This document shows positions 51,684-61,182 of a DNA stretch of 64,000 nucleotides, in pieces. Origin of the DNA: Clostridium_AD sp050717515. GTDB taxonomy: Bacteria > Bacillota > Clostridia > Clostridiales > Clostridiaceae. The stretch spans positions 116,211 through 180,210 of the forward strand of contig NZ_JBOITL010000024.1 of NCBI RefSeq assembly GCF_050717515.1, written 5' to 3'. The position numbers were made by a program, and so were the translations under genes. The notes under the pieces are model-generated. The model saw only the letters and a list, made by a program, of their open reading frames with translations, was not told where the DNA came from and ran no database searches. How positions within the stretch are numbered: the first letter of the stretch is position 1; each line of letters begins with the position of its first letter.

Positions 51684-54347
51684 TTATATTATGGAAGAAC
51701 TGCGTTTGAATATTTTTACAATTTCATTCAAAAGCAGTGGCATAAGGGATAGAATAGTAACAAAACCCCAATCCATTAAACTTAAGGAATGAACACTAAA
51801 AACATTTGCTAGAAATGGCACAGTGATTATAAAATCTTGTAGTAGTATGCCAAAAACTATAGCTCCAATTAAATATTTATTTGAAAATAAACCTATTTGG
51901 AATATGGATTTCTTCTCATTTCTCATATTTAAAGAATGTACTAGTTGAGATACACTAAGTACTACAAAGGCCATGGTTTGTGCATGTTTTAGTGCATCCT
52001 CTGAAAGATTCTTCGGGAATAGTGGAAATAAACTAGTGTCTCCACTATAATATTTTGCACCTATTATAAATGCAGCTAGGGTTAATATACCGATTAGAAA
52101 TCCGTTAAGAAGTAAATTTGCGGATTCACCCTTAAATAAACTATCTTTTGGATTTCGAGGTTTATACTTCATTACATCAGGATCGCCAGGATCTACACCT
52201 AAAGCTAGAGCTGGTAATGTATCGGTGATTAGGTTGACCCATAATATATGGATAGGTCGAAGGGGAGTAGCCCAGCCTAAAAGTATTGCAAGAAATAGTG
52301 CTATAATTTCTCCGATATTACAAGATAGAAGGAATATTATAGTTTTCTTAATATTTGTGAAGATGTTTCTTCCTTCTTTTATAGCAGCAACAATAGTTGA
52401 AAAGTTATCATCTATGAGTATCATATCAGCAGCACCTTTAGCCACGTCAGTACCAGTTATACCCATGGCGACACCTATGTCTGCCATTTTAAGAGAGGGA
52501 GCGTCATTTACTCCGTCGCCAGTCATGGATACAATGTTTCCTTTTGCTTTAAGAGCGCGTACAATCTTCACTTTATGTTCGGGGGATACTCTTGCAAATA
52601 CCCTTATATTATCAATTCTATTATTTAGTTCCTCATCAGACATTTTATCAAGCTCCGTGCCAGATATAACCTCAGAAGAATCATTAGTAATATTTAAATC
52701 TTTGGCTATAGCAAAAGCCGTGTTTTGGTGGTCGCCTGTTATCATTACAGTTTTTATTCCAGACTTCATGCATAGGGAAATAGAATCCTTAACCTCAAGC
52801 CTTGGGGGATCTATCATACCTACCAGGCCAATAAGTATTAAATCATTTTCTAGTGAATCAATCTCTACATGAGAGCTGGGAAGAATTTTATAAGCGGCAC
52901 CTAGAACTCTTAGTGCATTGTCAGACATATTATTTGAGGCAGCTAATATGTCTTTTTTTATATCTTGCGTGATTTCTATTATATTGCCTTTAATATATGC
53001 CTTTGTGCATAGATTTAATAGATTATCAATAGCACCTTTTGTCATTACATAATAGTCATTATCGTATTTATTTACAGTAGTCATTAATTTTCTATCTGAA
53101 TCAAAAGGAATTTCATCGATTCTTTTATGAATTTTTTCTAAGTCGTCTTTAAATATGCCATAGTTTACTCCAGCTTGTAATAAAGCGATTTCTGTGGGGT
53201 CCCCAGTTTTTGAATTTTCGGAGTAAGTTGCATCATTGCATAGAATAAGATTTTCTAGTAAGAGCTTATGTTCATTATGATCGATATTTAGACTGTCTAT
53301 AGCTCCTAAGTGACCATCAGCATAGAATTTTGTTACTGTCATTTTATTTTGAGTTAAAGTACCTGTCTTATCTGAACAAATAATATTTACAGAACCTAAA
53401 GTTTCAACAGCAGGTAATTTTCTTACAATAGCATTTTCCTTTATCATCTTTTGAACTCCCATAGCAAGCACTATAGTTACTATAGCAGGAAGACCTTCAG
53501 GAATAGCGGCAACAGCCAAACTTATAGAAACAAGTAGCATTTCAAAAAGATCTCTCTTTTGAAGAACACCTACTATAAACATAAGAGCACATATGAATAG
53601 AGCACCTATTCCCAGATACTTACCAAGTTGTGCTAGTTTCTTTTGTAGCGGGGTCTCATCATCTACTTTTTCATCTAACATTTTAGCAATCTTACCTATT
53701 TGAGTATCCATTCCAGTGGATACAGCTATGCCCACACCTCTACCATAGGTTGCCAAGGTAGACATGAAGAGCATGTTTTTTTGATCCCCCAGGGGTATAT
53801 CCTCGCCCGGAAGAACTAGAGAAGCATCTTTATCCACAGGCACAGATTCTCCAGTAAGTGTAGATTCTTCTATTTTTAAATTTGCAGCTTCAATAAGTCT
53901 CAAATCGCAAGGCACATATCTCCCCGCATCAATAATAATAATATCTCCAGGTACAACTTCCTCTGATGGAATTTCTTTTAACTCTCCATCTCTTTTAACT
54001 ACAGCCTTTGGCGTAGATAATTTTTTTAGTGCATCAAGAGCTTTTTCTGCTTTAGACTCTTGAATAATTCCCACTGTAGCATTAATAATAATTACAATAG
54101 CAATTATTATTGCATCACTTGTTTCACCAAGGAGGGCAGAAATCACCGCGGCTGCAAGTAAAATGTAAATTAAAATATCATTTAGTTGAGCAAAAAACAT
54201 TGCTATTAGAGTTTTGGGTTTTTTAGTTGTTAATTGGTTTAGTCCGAATTTTTCTCTTTTTAGCTCAGTTTGATTTTGAGAAAGTCCTGTTATTGGATTA
54301 GAACCAAATTCTTTTAAAACTTCCTCAATAGTTTTGTTGAAGAACAT
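51684..54347 (-). CDS. Cation-transporting P-type ATPase, calcium (SERCA/PMCA-like) type
   Basis: An 887-residue membrane pump. Order: N-terminal cation-ATPase domain (VLKEFGSNPITGLSQNQTEL), A-domain with TLTGESVPVDK near 180, phosphorylation motif ICSDKTGTLTQNKMTV near 330, the nucleotide domain, GDGVNDAPSLKMADIGVAMG near 610, and C-terminal helices with HILWVNLITDTLPALALG. VAAIPEGLPAIV in the fourth helix is the Ca-binding pattern. It should export Ca or Mn. The ATG at 54347 follows GAGGTGA by 6-7 bp. Confidence 0.9.
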   Translation of the reverse strand: MFFNKTIEEVLKEFGSNPITGLSQNQTELKREKFGLNQLTTKKPKTLIAMFFAQLNDILIYILLAAAVISALLGETSDAIIIAIVIIINATVGIIQESKAEKALDALKKLSTPKAVVKRDGELKEIPSEEVVPGDIIIIDAGRYVPCDLRLIEAANLKIEESTLTGESVPVDKDASLVLPGEDIPLGDQKNMLFMSTLATYGRGVGIAVSTGMDTQIGKIAKMLDEKVDDETPLQKKLAQLGKYLGIGALFICALMFIVGVLQKRDLFEMLLVSISLAVAAIPEGLPAIVTIVLAMGVQKMIKENAIVRKLPAVETLGSVNIICSDKTGTLTQNKMTVTKFYADGHLGAIDSLNIDHNEHKLLLENLILCNDATYSENSKTGDPTEIALLQAGVNYGIFKDDLEKIHKRIDEIPFDSDRKLMTTVNKYDNDYYVMTKGAIDNLLNLCTKAYIKGNIIEITQDIKKDILAASNNMSDNALRVLGAAYKILPSSHVEIDSLENDLILIGLVGMIDPPRLEVKDSISLCMKSGIKTVMITGDHQNTAFAIAKDLNITNDSSEVISGTELDKMSDEELNNRIDNIRVFARVSPEHKVKIVRALKAKGNIVSMTGDGVNDAPSLKMADIGVAMGITGTDVAKGAADMILIDDNFSTIVAAIKEGRNIFTNIKKTIIFLLSCNIGEIIALFLAILLGWATPLRPIHILWVNLITDTLPALALGVDPGDPDVMKYKPRNPKDSLFKGESANLLLNGFLIGILTLAAFIIGAKYYSGDTSLFPLFPKNLSEDALKHAQTMAFVVLSVSQLVHSLNMRNEKKSIFQIGLFSNKYLIGAIVFGILLQDFIITVPFLANVFSVHSLSLMDWGFVTILSLMPLLLNEIVKIFKRSSSII

Positions 54348-54446
54348 TAATATCACCTCGTCTTTTTAGTATTTGTTATTATAACTTAATTTATTTAAAA
54401 CAAGAAAATTATTATACTAAAATATATTTCAAATAAAGAGAAACAA

Positions 54447-54983
54447 TCAAATAGGTATTAAGCCATAAAACACAATACCGAGTATCCCTGAAATCACAAT
54501 TATTAAAATTGGATGAAGTTTACTTTTAATCAGCAGTCCTAAAATTATGATTCCAATTACTATACTTTTAATGTCTTTATAAGAGTCGCTTCCCATGGAT
54601 AAGAATACAGAGATTATAAGACCAATTAGCGCAGGCCTCATACCTTCAAGTGCAGACTTCATTATGTAGGATTCTTTAAATTTAACAATATAGTGATTAG
54701 CTATAGAAACTAAGATAAATGAAAAGGAAATCACACCTAGAGTTGCAGAAATGCTACCTAATATACCAGCAACTTTAAAACCTACAAAAGTTGCTGAATT
54801 AATGGCTATAGGTCCTGGAGTCATCTGGGATATACCTATAATATCAATAAGCTCTTTGGAGGTAATCCAGTTATTGTTATTTACAATTTCCCTTTTGATA
54901 AGGGGAATCATAGCATAGCCTCCACCAAAGCTAAAAGCACCTATTTTTAAGAAGGAGAGATAAATTTTTATTAAAATTGACAA
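54447..54983 (-). CDS. Chromate transporter, half-size CHR protein 2
   Basis: A 178-residue membrane protein. GAFSFGGGYAMIPLIKREIV at the N terminus and SQMTPGPIAINSATF are CHR-family motifs. It starts with TTG directly after the stop codon of the first half-size gene, so the two are coupled and probably form a heterodimer that corresponds to the two-domain ChrA. The natural substrate is uncertain; chromate export or sulfate-like anion transport is possible. Confidence 0.85.
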   Translation of the reverse strand: MSILIKIYLSFLKIGAFSFGGGYAMIPLIKREIVNNNNWITSKELIDIIGISQMTPGPIAINSATFVGFKVAGILGSISATLGVISFSFILVSIANHYIVKFKESYIMKSALEGMRPALIGLIISVFLSMGSDSYKDIKSIVIGIIILGLLIKSKLHPILIIVISGILGIVFYGLIPI

Positions 54984-55520
54984 TTACTTCACCTTCTTTC
55001 CGAGAAATATAACCCCATATAAACCAGATAAAAGTATAACTATAACAGGGTGTATGTTTAAGAATAATATACTCCCCATGGAAAGTAAAATTATAATAAG
55101 ATTTGCATAGCTTTTCTTTAAAGATTTGGATAAACTTACTACGGCTATGAGTATAAGCATTGGTACTGCAGCAGAAATACCCTTGAAAACCAAATCCACA
55201 TAATAATAATCCCTGAATTTCATAAAAAAAACTGCAATTAGTAGTATTATAAAAAAGGAGGGTAAAACAACGCCTAGCAGCCCAATGATAGCTCCAGTTA
55301 GTCCACTAATTCTATAGCCTATAAATACGCTACTATTAACGGCTAAGGCTCCAGGAAAAGTTTGAGAAATAACAATTATATCTAAGAAATCTTCTTTAGA
55401 TATCCACTTTTTTTTGTTGACAACTTCAATTTCTATTAGCGGTATCATGGCATACCCTCCACCAAAGGTAAAAGCTCCTATTTTAAAGAAAGTCCAAAAC
55501 ATATTCAGTAATTTTTTCAT
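54984..55520 (-). CDS. Chromate transporter, half-size CHR protein 1
   Basis: A 178-residue membrane protein with the same domain as its neighbour: GAFTFGGGYAMIPLIEIEVV and SQTFPGALAVNSSVF. Pairs of short CHR proteins encoded together are common in Firmicutes. About five to six helices. The gene precedes its partner without a gap. Confidence 0.85.
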   Translation of the reverse strand: MKKLLNMFWTFFKIGAFTFGGGYAMIPLIEIEVVNKKKWISKEDFLDIIVISQTFPGALAVNSSVFIGYRISGLTGAIIGLLGVVLPSFFIILLIAVFFMKFRDYYYVDLVFKGISAAVPMLILIAVVSLSKSLKKSYANLIIILLSMGSILFLNIHPVIVILLSGLYGVIFLGKKVK

Positions 55521-55716
55521 TTGTCCACCCCTAAGAATTTTAATTTTATGGATAAAAATAGTGTTCTAGCGTAAGTTAAAAGCAAAAACCTATATCTATA
55601 ATCTATAGTATTTACCATATTATTATACTAATATAAAAAATAATTGGCAAATTTATGAGTAAAGAATTAATTTTACATTATGGCAAGAATTAATTTCATA
55701 TTGTGTATATTTTTTT

Positions 55717-55744
55717 TTGGAAAATTAGATATAATGTATATAAT
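55717..55744 (+). promoter_or_regulatory. Promoter of yaaR
   Basis: TTGGAA (55717-55722) and TATAAT (55739-55744) are 16 bp apart, about 50 bp before the start codon. Confidence 0.55.
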
Positions 55745-55796
55745 GGTATGAGAACATTAAGAACAACTAATTTTGAAAAACAGGAGGTGGGAAAAC

Positions 55797-56219
55797 ATGG
55801 AAATATCAAGAGCTAGAAGAAATTCATCTGTTGTACCAGATAAGAAAACTGTATCTAGTAAAAAAGATTTTTCTCAGAATTTTAGTTTTGCTAGGCAGCA
55901 GAAATCAGAACAACAACTTAAAGATATGATGGATGACATAAAAAAGAAAGGGAATAGATTAAGTATTACAAAATGCTTTGCAGATGTGAGGGCATATAAA
56001 AATTTAATTAGAGAATACTTAGACTCTGTTTTAAAACATATGTACGAGGTTAAAAAGGATATTAGTTTTTGGCAAACGCAATATTTTATAACAGTGGAGA
56101 CTGTGGATTTGAAACTAGAAGAACTTACACAAATGCTATTGAGTGGAGAAAAAGAAAATCTTGATGTAGCAAACACTATTGATGAAATTGCGGGACTTAT
56201 TGTGGATGTTTATAAGTAG
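55797..56219 (+). CDS. yaaR: YaaR family protein (DUF327)
   Basis: A 140-residue helical cytosolic protein of the DUF327/YaaR family: an N-terminal flexible basic part, then LKDMMDDIKKKGNRLSIT and ADVRAYKNLIREYLDSVLKH and a final EELTQMLLSGEKENLDVANT. Function unknown. The ATG at 55797 has AGGAGGTGGG upstream; the frame upstream lacks a ribosome binding site. Confidence 0.85.
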   Translation: MEISRARRNSSVVPDKKTVSSKKDFSQNFSFARQQKSEQQLKDMMDDIKKKGNRLSITKCFADVRAYKNLIREYLDSVLKHMYEVKKDISFWQTQYFITVETVDLKLEELTQMLLSGEKENLDVANTIDEIAGLIVDVYK

Positions 56220-56291
56220 AAAAAGTACACATATTGCGTAAAGCTTGATAAATAAACTCTACACAACATAATGCAATATATGTACTTTTTT
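56220..56291. terminator. Terminator between yaaR and nadE
   Basis: AAAAAGTACACATATTGCGT (56220-56239) pairs with 56270-56290 (two mismatches) around a 30-nt loop, with a T-run at the right end. Serves two convergent genes. Confidence 0.7.
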
Positions 56292-56322
56292 GAGCTAATA
56301 TTGTAGCATAGCAAATTATGAT

Positions 56323-58233
56323 TTAAAGGAAAGAATTAAAACTAGCATCAGATGGCATTCGAAGATCTCCTCTTGGGGATAAACTTATAGTTCCTACTTT
56401 TGGACCATCTGGCAAGGCTGAACGTTTAAATTGTTGAGTAAAGAATCTTTTTAAAAATTTATCTAACCATTTGATAATTTCATCTTCGTCATAATCGGCT
56501 TTGAAGGCCTCTTTAGCTAAGAATAATATTTTACTTTTGGTGGCTCCTTGCTTCATAAAATAGTAAAGGAAAAAGTCATGTAGTTCATAAGGTCCTACTA
56601 TGTCTTCAGTTTTTTGAGTGATTTCACCATTCACATCTTTAGGTAGAAGTTCTGGACTTACAGGAGTGTCAAGGATATCTAAAAGTATATCGGAAGCTTC
56701 CTTTGAGGCCTCTTTATCGGCCACATACTTAACTAAATATCGAACCAGTGTCTTAGGAATCGAGCAGTTTACGGAATACATGGACATATGGTCTCCATTA
56801 TATGTGCACCAACCTAAAGCTAGTTCAGATAAATCTCCTGTCCCTATTAATAGTCCACCATCTTTATTGGCAACATCCATAAGAATTTGAGTTCTTTCTC
56901 TTGCTTGAACATTTTCATAAGTTACATCATGTTTTTCTACCGGATGGTTTATGTCTTTGAAATGTTGCAAACAAGCGTCCACTATGTTTATTTCTCTAAA
57001 CTCAGTACCTAAATGTTTACATAAGTTTACCGCATTCATATAGGTTCTATCTGTAGTTCCAAAACCAGGCATAGTAATAGTAATAATATTTTTTCTTGGC
57101 AGATTTAACATATCAAAGGTTTTAACTATAACTAGTAGTGCAAGGGTTGAATCAAGTCCGCCAGAAATCCCAACTATAGCTTTATTAAGCCCAGTATAAG
57201 AGAATCTTTTAGCAAGCGCTGAGGACTGAATATTAAAAATTTCCTTGCAACGTAGTTCGCGCTGATATTCATTTGAAGGAACAAAAGGATGCTTATCAAT
57301 ATATCTATCAAAAGCCCCAAATTCTAAACTTGAAAATTCAAAAGGAATTTCGCAGGCTTCAAAAGGACAAATAGAAGTACCATTTCTAAAGCTGATATTT
57401 TTTAACCTTTCACTATTTAACTTATCTATATCAATAATAGAAGTGATAATTTCATTTTCTCTTTGAAATCTATTATTTTCTTTTAATAATAAACCATTTT
57501 CGCTAATTAAAAGATGGCCACTGAAAAGTAAATCTGTGGAGGATTCAAAAACACCAGAGGATGCATATAAATAAGAACACATACATCTTGCGCTCTGAGA
57601 TGAAACTAAGGATTTTCTGTAATCAGCTTTGCTAACCAATTCATTAGATGCAGATAAATTAGCAATTATATTTGCACCCTGAAGGGCTAAATAGCTACTA
57701 GGGGGAATGGTTACCCAAAGATCCTCACAAACCTCAAAACCAAATTTAATATTGTTACAGGTGAATAATAAATTAGTTCCAAAAGGGATGGATTTTGCAA
57801 AAGAAAGATTTACAGTTTTGCCTAGTATGCCAAGACCTTCAGTAAACCATCTTTTTTCATAAAACTCCGAGTAATTAGGAATATAGCTTTTTGGCACTAT
57901 TCCTAAAATGTTCCCTTTAAATATTACATAAGCGCAATTATATAGACAATTATTAAAATGTAGTGGAGCTCCTACAGCAATTAGTATATCTTTGTTTTTA
58001 GAAAATTCACATAAAGATTTAATTGCACTTTCGGATTTTTCAATTAGCGCTTGTTGTAAAAATAAATCTGCACAGGTGTAAGCTGTTATGCAAAGTTCTG
58101 GGAAAACTATAAATTTTGAGTTTTCCTTTAAAGCCTCCTCTATGCAAATTTGTATGTTAATTAAGTTAGATTTTATATCTGCTACATTTACTACTGGACA
58201 AGCAGCAGAAACCTTAATAAAAGAAGTATCCAA
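56323..58233 (-). CDS. nadE: Glutamine-dependent NAD(+) synthetase
   Basis: A 636-residue two-domain enzyme that makes NAD from deamido-NAD, ATP and glutamine. The N-terminal nitrilase domain has its triad in FPELCITAY near 46, the KSYIPNYSEFYEKRWF Lys near 118 and FGFEVCEDLWV near 171. The C-terminal synthetase has the ATP loop ISGGLDSTLALLV near 355 and GTGDLSELALGWCTYNGDH near 465. The length matches the long form. The start is TTG at 58233 with AAAGG about 12 bp upstream. Confidence 0.93.
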   Translation of the reverse strand: MDTSFIKVSAACPVVNVADIKSNLINIQICIEEALKENSKFIVFPELCITAYTCADLFLQQALIEKSESAIKSLCEFSKNKDILIAVGAPLHFNNCLYNCAYVIFKGNILGIVPKSYIPNYSEFYEKRWFTEGLGILGKTVNLSFAKSIPFGTNLLFTCNNIKFGFEVCEDLWVTIPPSSYLALQGANIIANLSASNELVSKADYRKSLVSSQSARCMCSYLYASSGVFESSTDLLFSGHLLISENGLLLKENNRFQRENEIITSIIDIDKLNSERLKNISFRNGTSICPFEACEIPFEFSSLEFGAFDRYIDKHPFVPSNEYQRELRCKEIFNIQSSALAKRFSYTGLNKAIVGISGGLDSTLALLVIVKTFDMLNLPRKNIITITMPGFGTTDRTYMNAVNLCKHLGTEFREINIVDACLQHFKDINHPVEKHDVTYENVQARERTQILMDVANKDGGLLIGTGDLSELALGWCTYNGDHMSMYSVNCSIPKTLVRYLVKYVADKEASKEASDILLDILDTPVSPELLPKDVNGEITQKTEDIVGPYELHDFFLYYFMKQGATKSKILFLAKEAFKADYDEDEIIKWLDKFLKRFFTQQFKRSALPDGPKVGTISLSPRGDLRMPSDASFNSFL

Positions 58234-58339
58234 ACTAATTCACAACCTTTCGTTGGGTTTTCAAGTATAGTATTTGTTAAATTGATTTTTTATAACCAAT
58301 ATTCACTAAAATTATATCATTATCTTAGATTCATTAGTA

Positions 58340-58390
58340 GGGACAGTTAACAATTATTTTACTTTAGTTTAAATAATTGTTAACTGTCCC
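58340..58390. repeat. REP-like palindrome (GTTAAC core), complete unit
   Basis: Arms 58340-58359 and 58371-58390 (GGGACAGTTAACAATTATTT and complement) are perfect, 11-nt loop. Same family as the unit at 50 kb, with A for G in GGGAC(A/G)GTTAACAA. Confidence 0.7.
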
Positions 58391-58410
58391 CAGCTATTTC
58401 CCAACTATTT

Positions 58411-58437
58411 AGTTTAAATAATTGTTAACTGTCCCCA
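58411..58437. repeat. REP-like half unit
   Basis: A second right arm (AAATAATTGTTAACTGTCCC plus flanks) repeats 58366-58391 without its partner. Confidence 0.65.
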
Positions 58438-58734
58438 ACTATTTTCGTATTTTCAAATTATTCTGGTATTTTATTAAAAAGGCGAATTAATGAGATAATG
58501 AAAGCAAACATAAGATAATACTATGAAGAAACGATAATGAGGTATTAAATAACGTATAGCGTACTAAGACGAAACTTTATTATGCATAAAAAATACTATA
58601 TAATAATATATTAACAACATGTAAAGTTTTTGGCGTGGGAATATCAGAAAGAAATGGTGTTATAAAATGCAAAAAAGAGATATACTTAGATAAGGATTAG
58701 TAATATCATAATGTTGGAAAGTTTATAACTCTAA
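58438..58734. other. Intergenic region before nfeD, no gene seen
   Basis: About 300 bp of AT-rich sequence with no frame that has a ribosome binding site and no obvious structure. The promoter for nfeD should lie here. Confidence 0.4.
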
Positions 58735-58761
58735 TTGATATTCGAAAGGGGGAGGTACAAC

Positions 58762-59190
58762 ATGGAATGGAAACCAATGATATTCTGGATAATTGTAGCA
58801 TTAGGGGCACTAGCTATTGATATTGCAACAAGTAGTTTTCTCTTTATATGGTTTGCTATAGGTGCAATTGCAGCAATAATTTCTATAGGCTTTAATGCGC
58901 CAGTAGTTGTTCAAGCTATTATTTTTATAGGGGTTAGTGCGTTGTGCACGGCTGTGGGGTATCCTATAGTCAAGAAAACCATAAAAAAAACTGTAAGCAA
59001 AACACTGACTATGGAAGAAGGGTATATAGGAACTGAATTTAATATACCAAAAGATATTGACATAAAAGCAAATATTAAATTCCAAGGTATTTATTGGACT
59101 GTGAAAAATGTAGGAAAGCCTTTAACAAAAGGTGATTTAGTTCAAATTATTGGTATTGAAGGAAATAAGTTATTAATAGCGAAAGTATAA
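58762..59190 (+). CDS. NfeD family membrane protein
   Basis: A 142-residue protein with two to three N-terminal membrane helices (about 5-70) and a small C-terminal OB-fold (about 85-142, EEGYIGTEFNIPKDI, LVQIIGIEGNKLLIAKV). NfeD proteins are encoded next to and work with SPFH proteins in membrane microdomains. The ATG at 58762 has GGGGGAGG upstream. The SPFH gene follows after 30 bp. Confidence 0.88.
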   Translation: MEWKPMIFWIIVALGALAIDIATSSFLFIWFAIGAIAAIISIGFNAPVVVQAIIFIGVSALCTAVGYPIVKKTIKKTVSKTLTMEEGYIGTEFNIPKDIDIKANIKFQGIYWTVKNVGKPLTKGDLVQIIGIEGNKLLIAKV

Positions 59191-59220
59191 GTTGTATTAA
59201 AATTTAAGGAGGGATTTGTA

Positions 59221-60165
59221 ATGGAAATAGGAGCAGTTATAGGTTTGGTTATATTGTTAATATTAGTTATTATGATTTTATCATCTATTAAAATCGTTAA
59301 TACTGGATCTGTGTGTTTGGTAGAAAGGTTTGGTCAGTTTCATAGGATACTAGAGCCAGGTTGGCATTTAACAATTGTTTTTGCAGATTTTGTTCGAAGA
59401 AGAATTTCTACAAAGCAACAAATACTCGACATACAACCACAGAATGTTATAACTAAGGATAATGTAAATATATCAATTGATAATGTTATATTTTATAAGG
59501 TTATTAGCTCAAGAGATGCAGTGTACAATATTGAGGATTATAAATCAGGTATTGTGTATTCTACAATAACTAATATGAGAAATATTGTGGGAGATATGAC
59601 TTTAGATGAAGTATTATCAGGAAGAGATAGAATAAATTTAAGACTTCTCGAAATAATCGATGAAATTACAGATGCTTATGGAATAAAAATATTATCTGTA
59701 GAAATTAAAAATATAATTCCACCATCTGAAATTCAACAGGCAATGGAAAAACAAATGAGAGCAGAAAGAGATAAGAGAGCGTTTATTCTTACAGCAGAGG
59801 GTGAAAAACAAAGCCAGATTGAAAAAGCAGAAGGATTTAAACAAGCTCAAATATTAAATGCTGAAGCTGAAAAAGAAGCAAATATTAGACGTGCAGAGGG
59901 AATGAAAGAATCTCAACTTCTTGAAGCAGAAGGTAAGGCTAAAGCTATAGAGGCTATTGCAATTGCAGAAGCAGATGCAATAAGAAGAATAAACTCGGCT
60001 ATTATAGAGTCAGGTACAAACGAAACAGTAATAGCTTTAAAACAGATTGAAGCTCTTAAAGAAATGGCTAAGAACCCAGCTAATAAACTTATACTTCCAA
60101 ATGAAACATTGTCTAGTTTTGGTAGTATAGCAGCAATAGGTGACATGTTAAAAATGAATAAATAG
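59221..60165 (+). CDS. SPFH/Band 7 (stomatin-like, QmcA-type) membrane protein
   Basis: A 314-residue protein. One N-terminal helix (about 5-27), the SPFH domain (30-190, VCLVERFGQFHRILEPGWH) and a coiled coil of Ala/Glu repeats (about 180-260). Such proteins oligomerise at the membrane and organise microdomains or protease access. The gene follows nfeD by 30 bp with GGAGGG before the ATG, the classic pair. Confidence 0.92.
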   Translation: MEIGAVIGLVILLILVIMILSSIKIVNTGSVCLVERFGQFHRILEPGWHLTIVFADFVRRRISTKQQILDIQPQNVITKDNVNISIDNVIFYKVISSRDAVYNIEDYKSGIVYSTITNMRNIVGDMTLDEVLSGRDRINLRLLEIIDEITDAYGIKILSVEIKNIIPPSEIQQAMEKQMRAERDKRAFILTAEGEKQSQIEKAEGFKQAQILNAEAEKEANIRRAEGMKESQLLEAEGKAKAIEAIAIAEADAIRRINSAIIESGTNETVIALKQIEALKEMAKNPANKLILPNETLSSFGSIAAIGDMLKMNK

Positions 60166-60252
60166 TGAACACAAAAATAAATAACAAGTAAAAGATGGAA
60201 AAAAATTAGCATTCTGAGTTGTTTATTTGAATATGAAAAGAAAGTCTGAAAA

Positions 60253-60299
60253 TAAACTGGTACCTTTGTATAGAATAATCTTAAAAGGGTACCAGTTTA
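60253..60299. terminator. Terminator between SPFH and flavin reductase genes
   Basis: TAAACTGGTACCTTT pairs with AAAGGGTACCAGTTTA around a 16-nt loop between two convergent genes. Confidence 0.7.
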
Positions 60300-60304
60300 A
60301 TTAA

Positions 60305-60922
60305 TCAGGCTTTCTTTTTATGTGGTGATTTTTTGTTTTTTTGAGTTTCACTATTGCTTTTTTTCTGAACGGAATAACCAAATTTGCCTAGAGGTTTAGA
60401 ATTAACACTAAAATATTCACCATGAGAATAAGTAATAAGATCTGCACTTTCAAAATGAATTTTCCCTTTTAAATCTATTAAGCTACTATCTACATGAGTA
60501 TTAACAATTTCAGCTAAAAATAAATGGTGGGTACCTAGAGGTGTAATGCTTTTAACTTTGCACTCTAGGGCTATTGGGCATTCAGAAATTAAAGGAGCTA
60601 TGACGTCCTTGCTGGGTTCAGTAGTGAAGTTCATTTCGCGAATTTTATCTATTTGCCGTCCTGAGCGTACCCCGCAATAATCCACTTGTCTAACCATTTT
60701 TGAATTAGGCAAATTTACTACAAAGTCACCACTTTCTTTTATATATTCATAGGAAAGCCTTTCAGGCCTTATGGCTACAGTTATCATCGGCGGTTTAGTA
60801 CAAGCTGTTCCTATCCAAGCGACTGTAAAAACATTTATGCTACCTTCTTTATTTTTTGAGGTAATTAATACTACAGGAACAGGATTTAGCATTGCACTGC
60901 CTTTAAAAATAGTTTTTGTCAT
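60305..60922 (-). CDS. Flavin reductase-like protein (FMN-binding split barrel)
   Basis: A 205-residue protein. The split-barrel pattern is seen: NPVPVVLITSKNKEGSINVF at the start, IGTACTKPPMITVAIRPERL, GDFVVNLPN and YCGVRSGRQIDK. It binds FMN and likely reduces it or another small acceptor. The C terminus is basic (KKSNSETQKNKKSPHKKK). GGGAG precedes the ATG. It stands alone. Confidence 0.85.
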   Translation of the reverse strand: MTKTIFKGSAMLNPVPVVLITSKNKEGSINVFTVAWIGTACTKPPMITVAIRPERLSYEYIKESGDFVVNLPNSKMVRQVDYCGVRSGRQIDKIREMNFTTEPSKDVIAPLISECPIALECKVKSITPLGTHHLFLAEIVNTHVDSSLIDLKGKIHFESADLITYSHGEYFSVNSKPLGKFGYSVQKKSNSETQKNKKSPHKKKA

Positions 60923-61182
60923 ATATCTTCACTCCCATGCCTTTTTTTTCTATAACATTATTCATTATACAATACCTTAAAAGATTTATAAAGTTTCAAA
61001 TCTATTTGAAAAAAAAATTATAAAAATTAGAAAAAAATGTAATTTATATGTAACTAATATGAATTTATAATGGTTTATAATGTATATAAATGGTAATTAA
61101 ATCAAAGGGAGTATACTTTTCAACAAAAGATAGGTTTTCATATGAAACATTATAATATTATTATTGAAAGGTAGGAATTATT
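60923..61182. other. Intergenic region before the SLH protein gene
   Basis: About 260 bp, AT-rich, with repeated TATAATG-like sites (61065-61090) that probably include the promoter of the surface protein gene. No other feature seen. Confidence 0.35.

Noticed and set aside
52225..52872. Long open frame of 215 codons on the plus strand
   Set aside because: It runs antisense to the conserved P-type ATPase core; composition and residues are those of a shadow frame.
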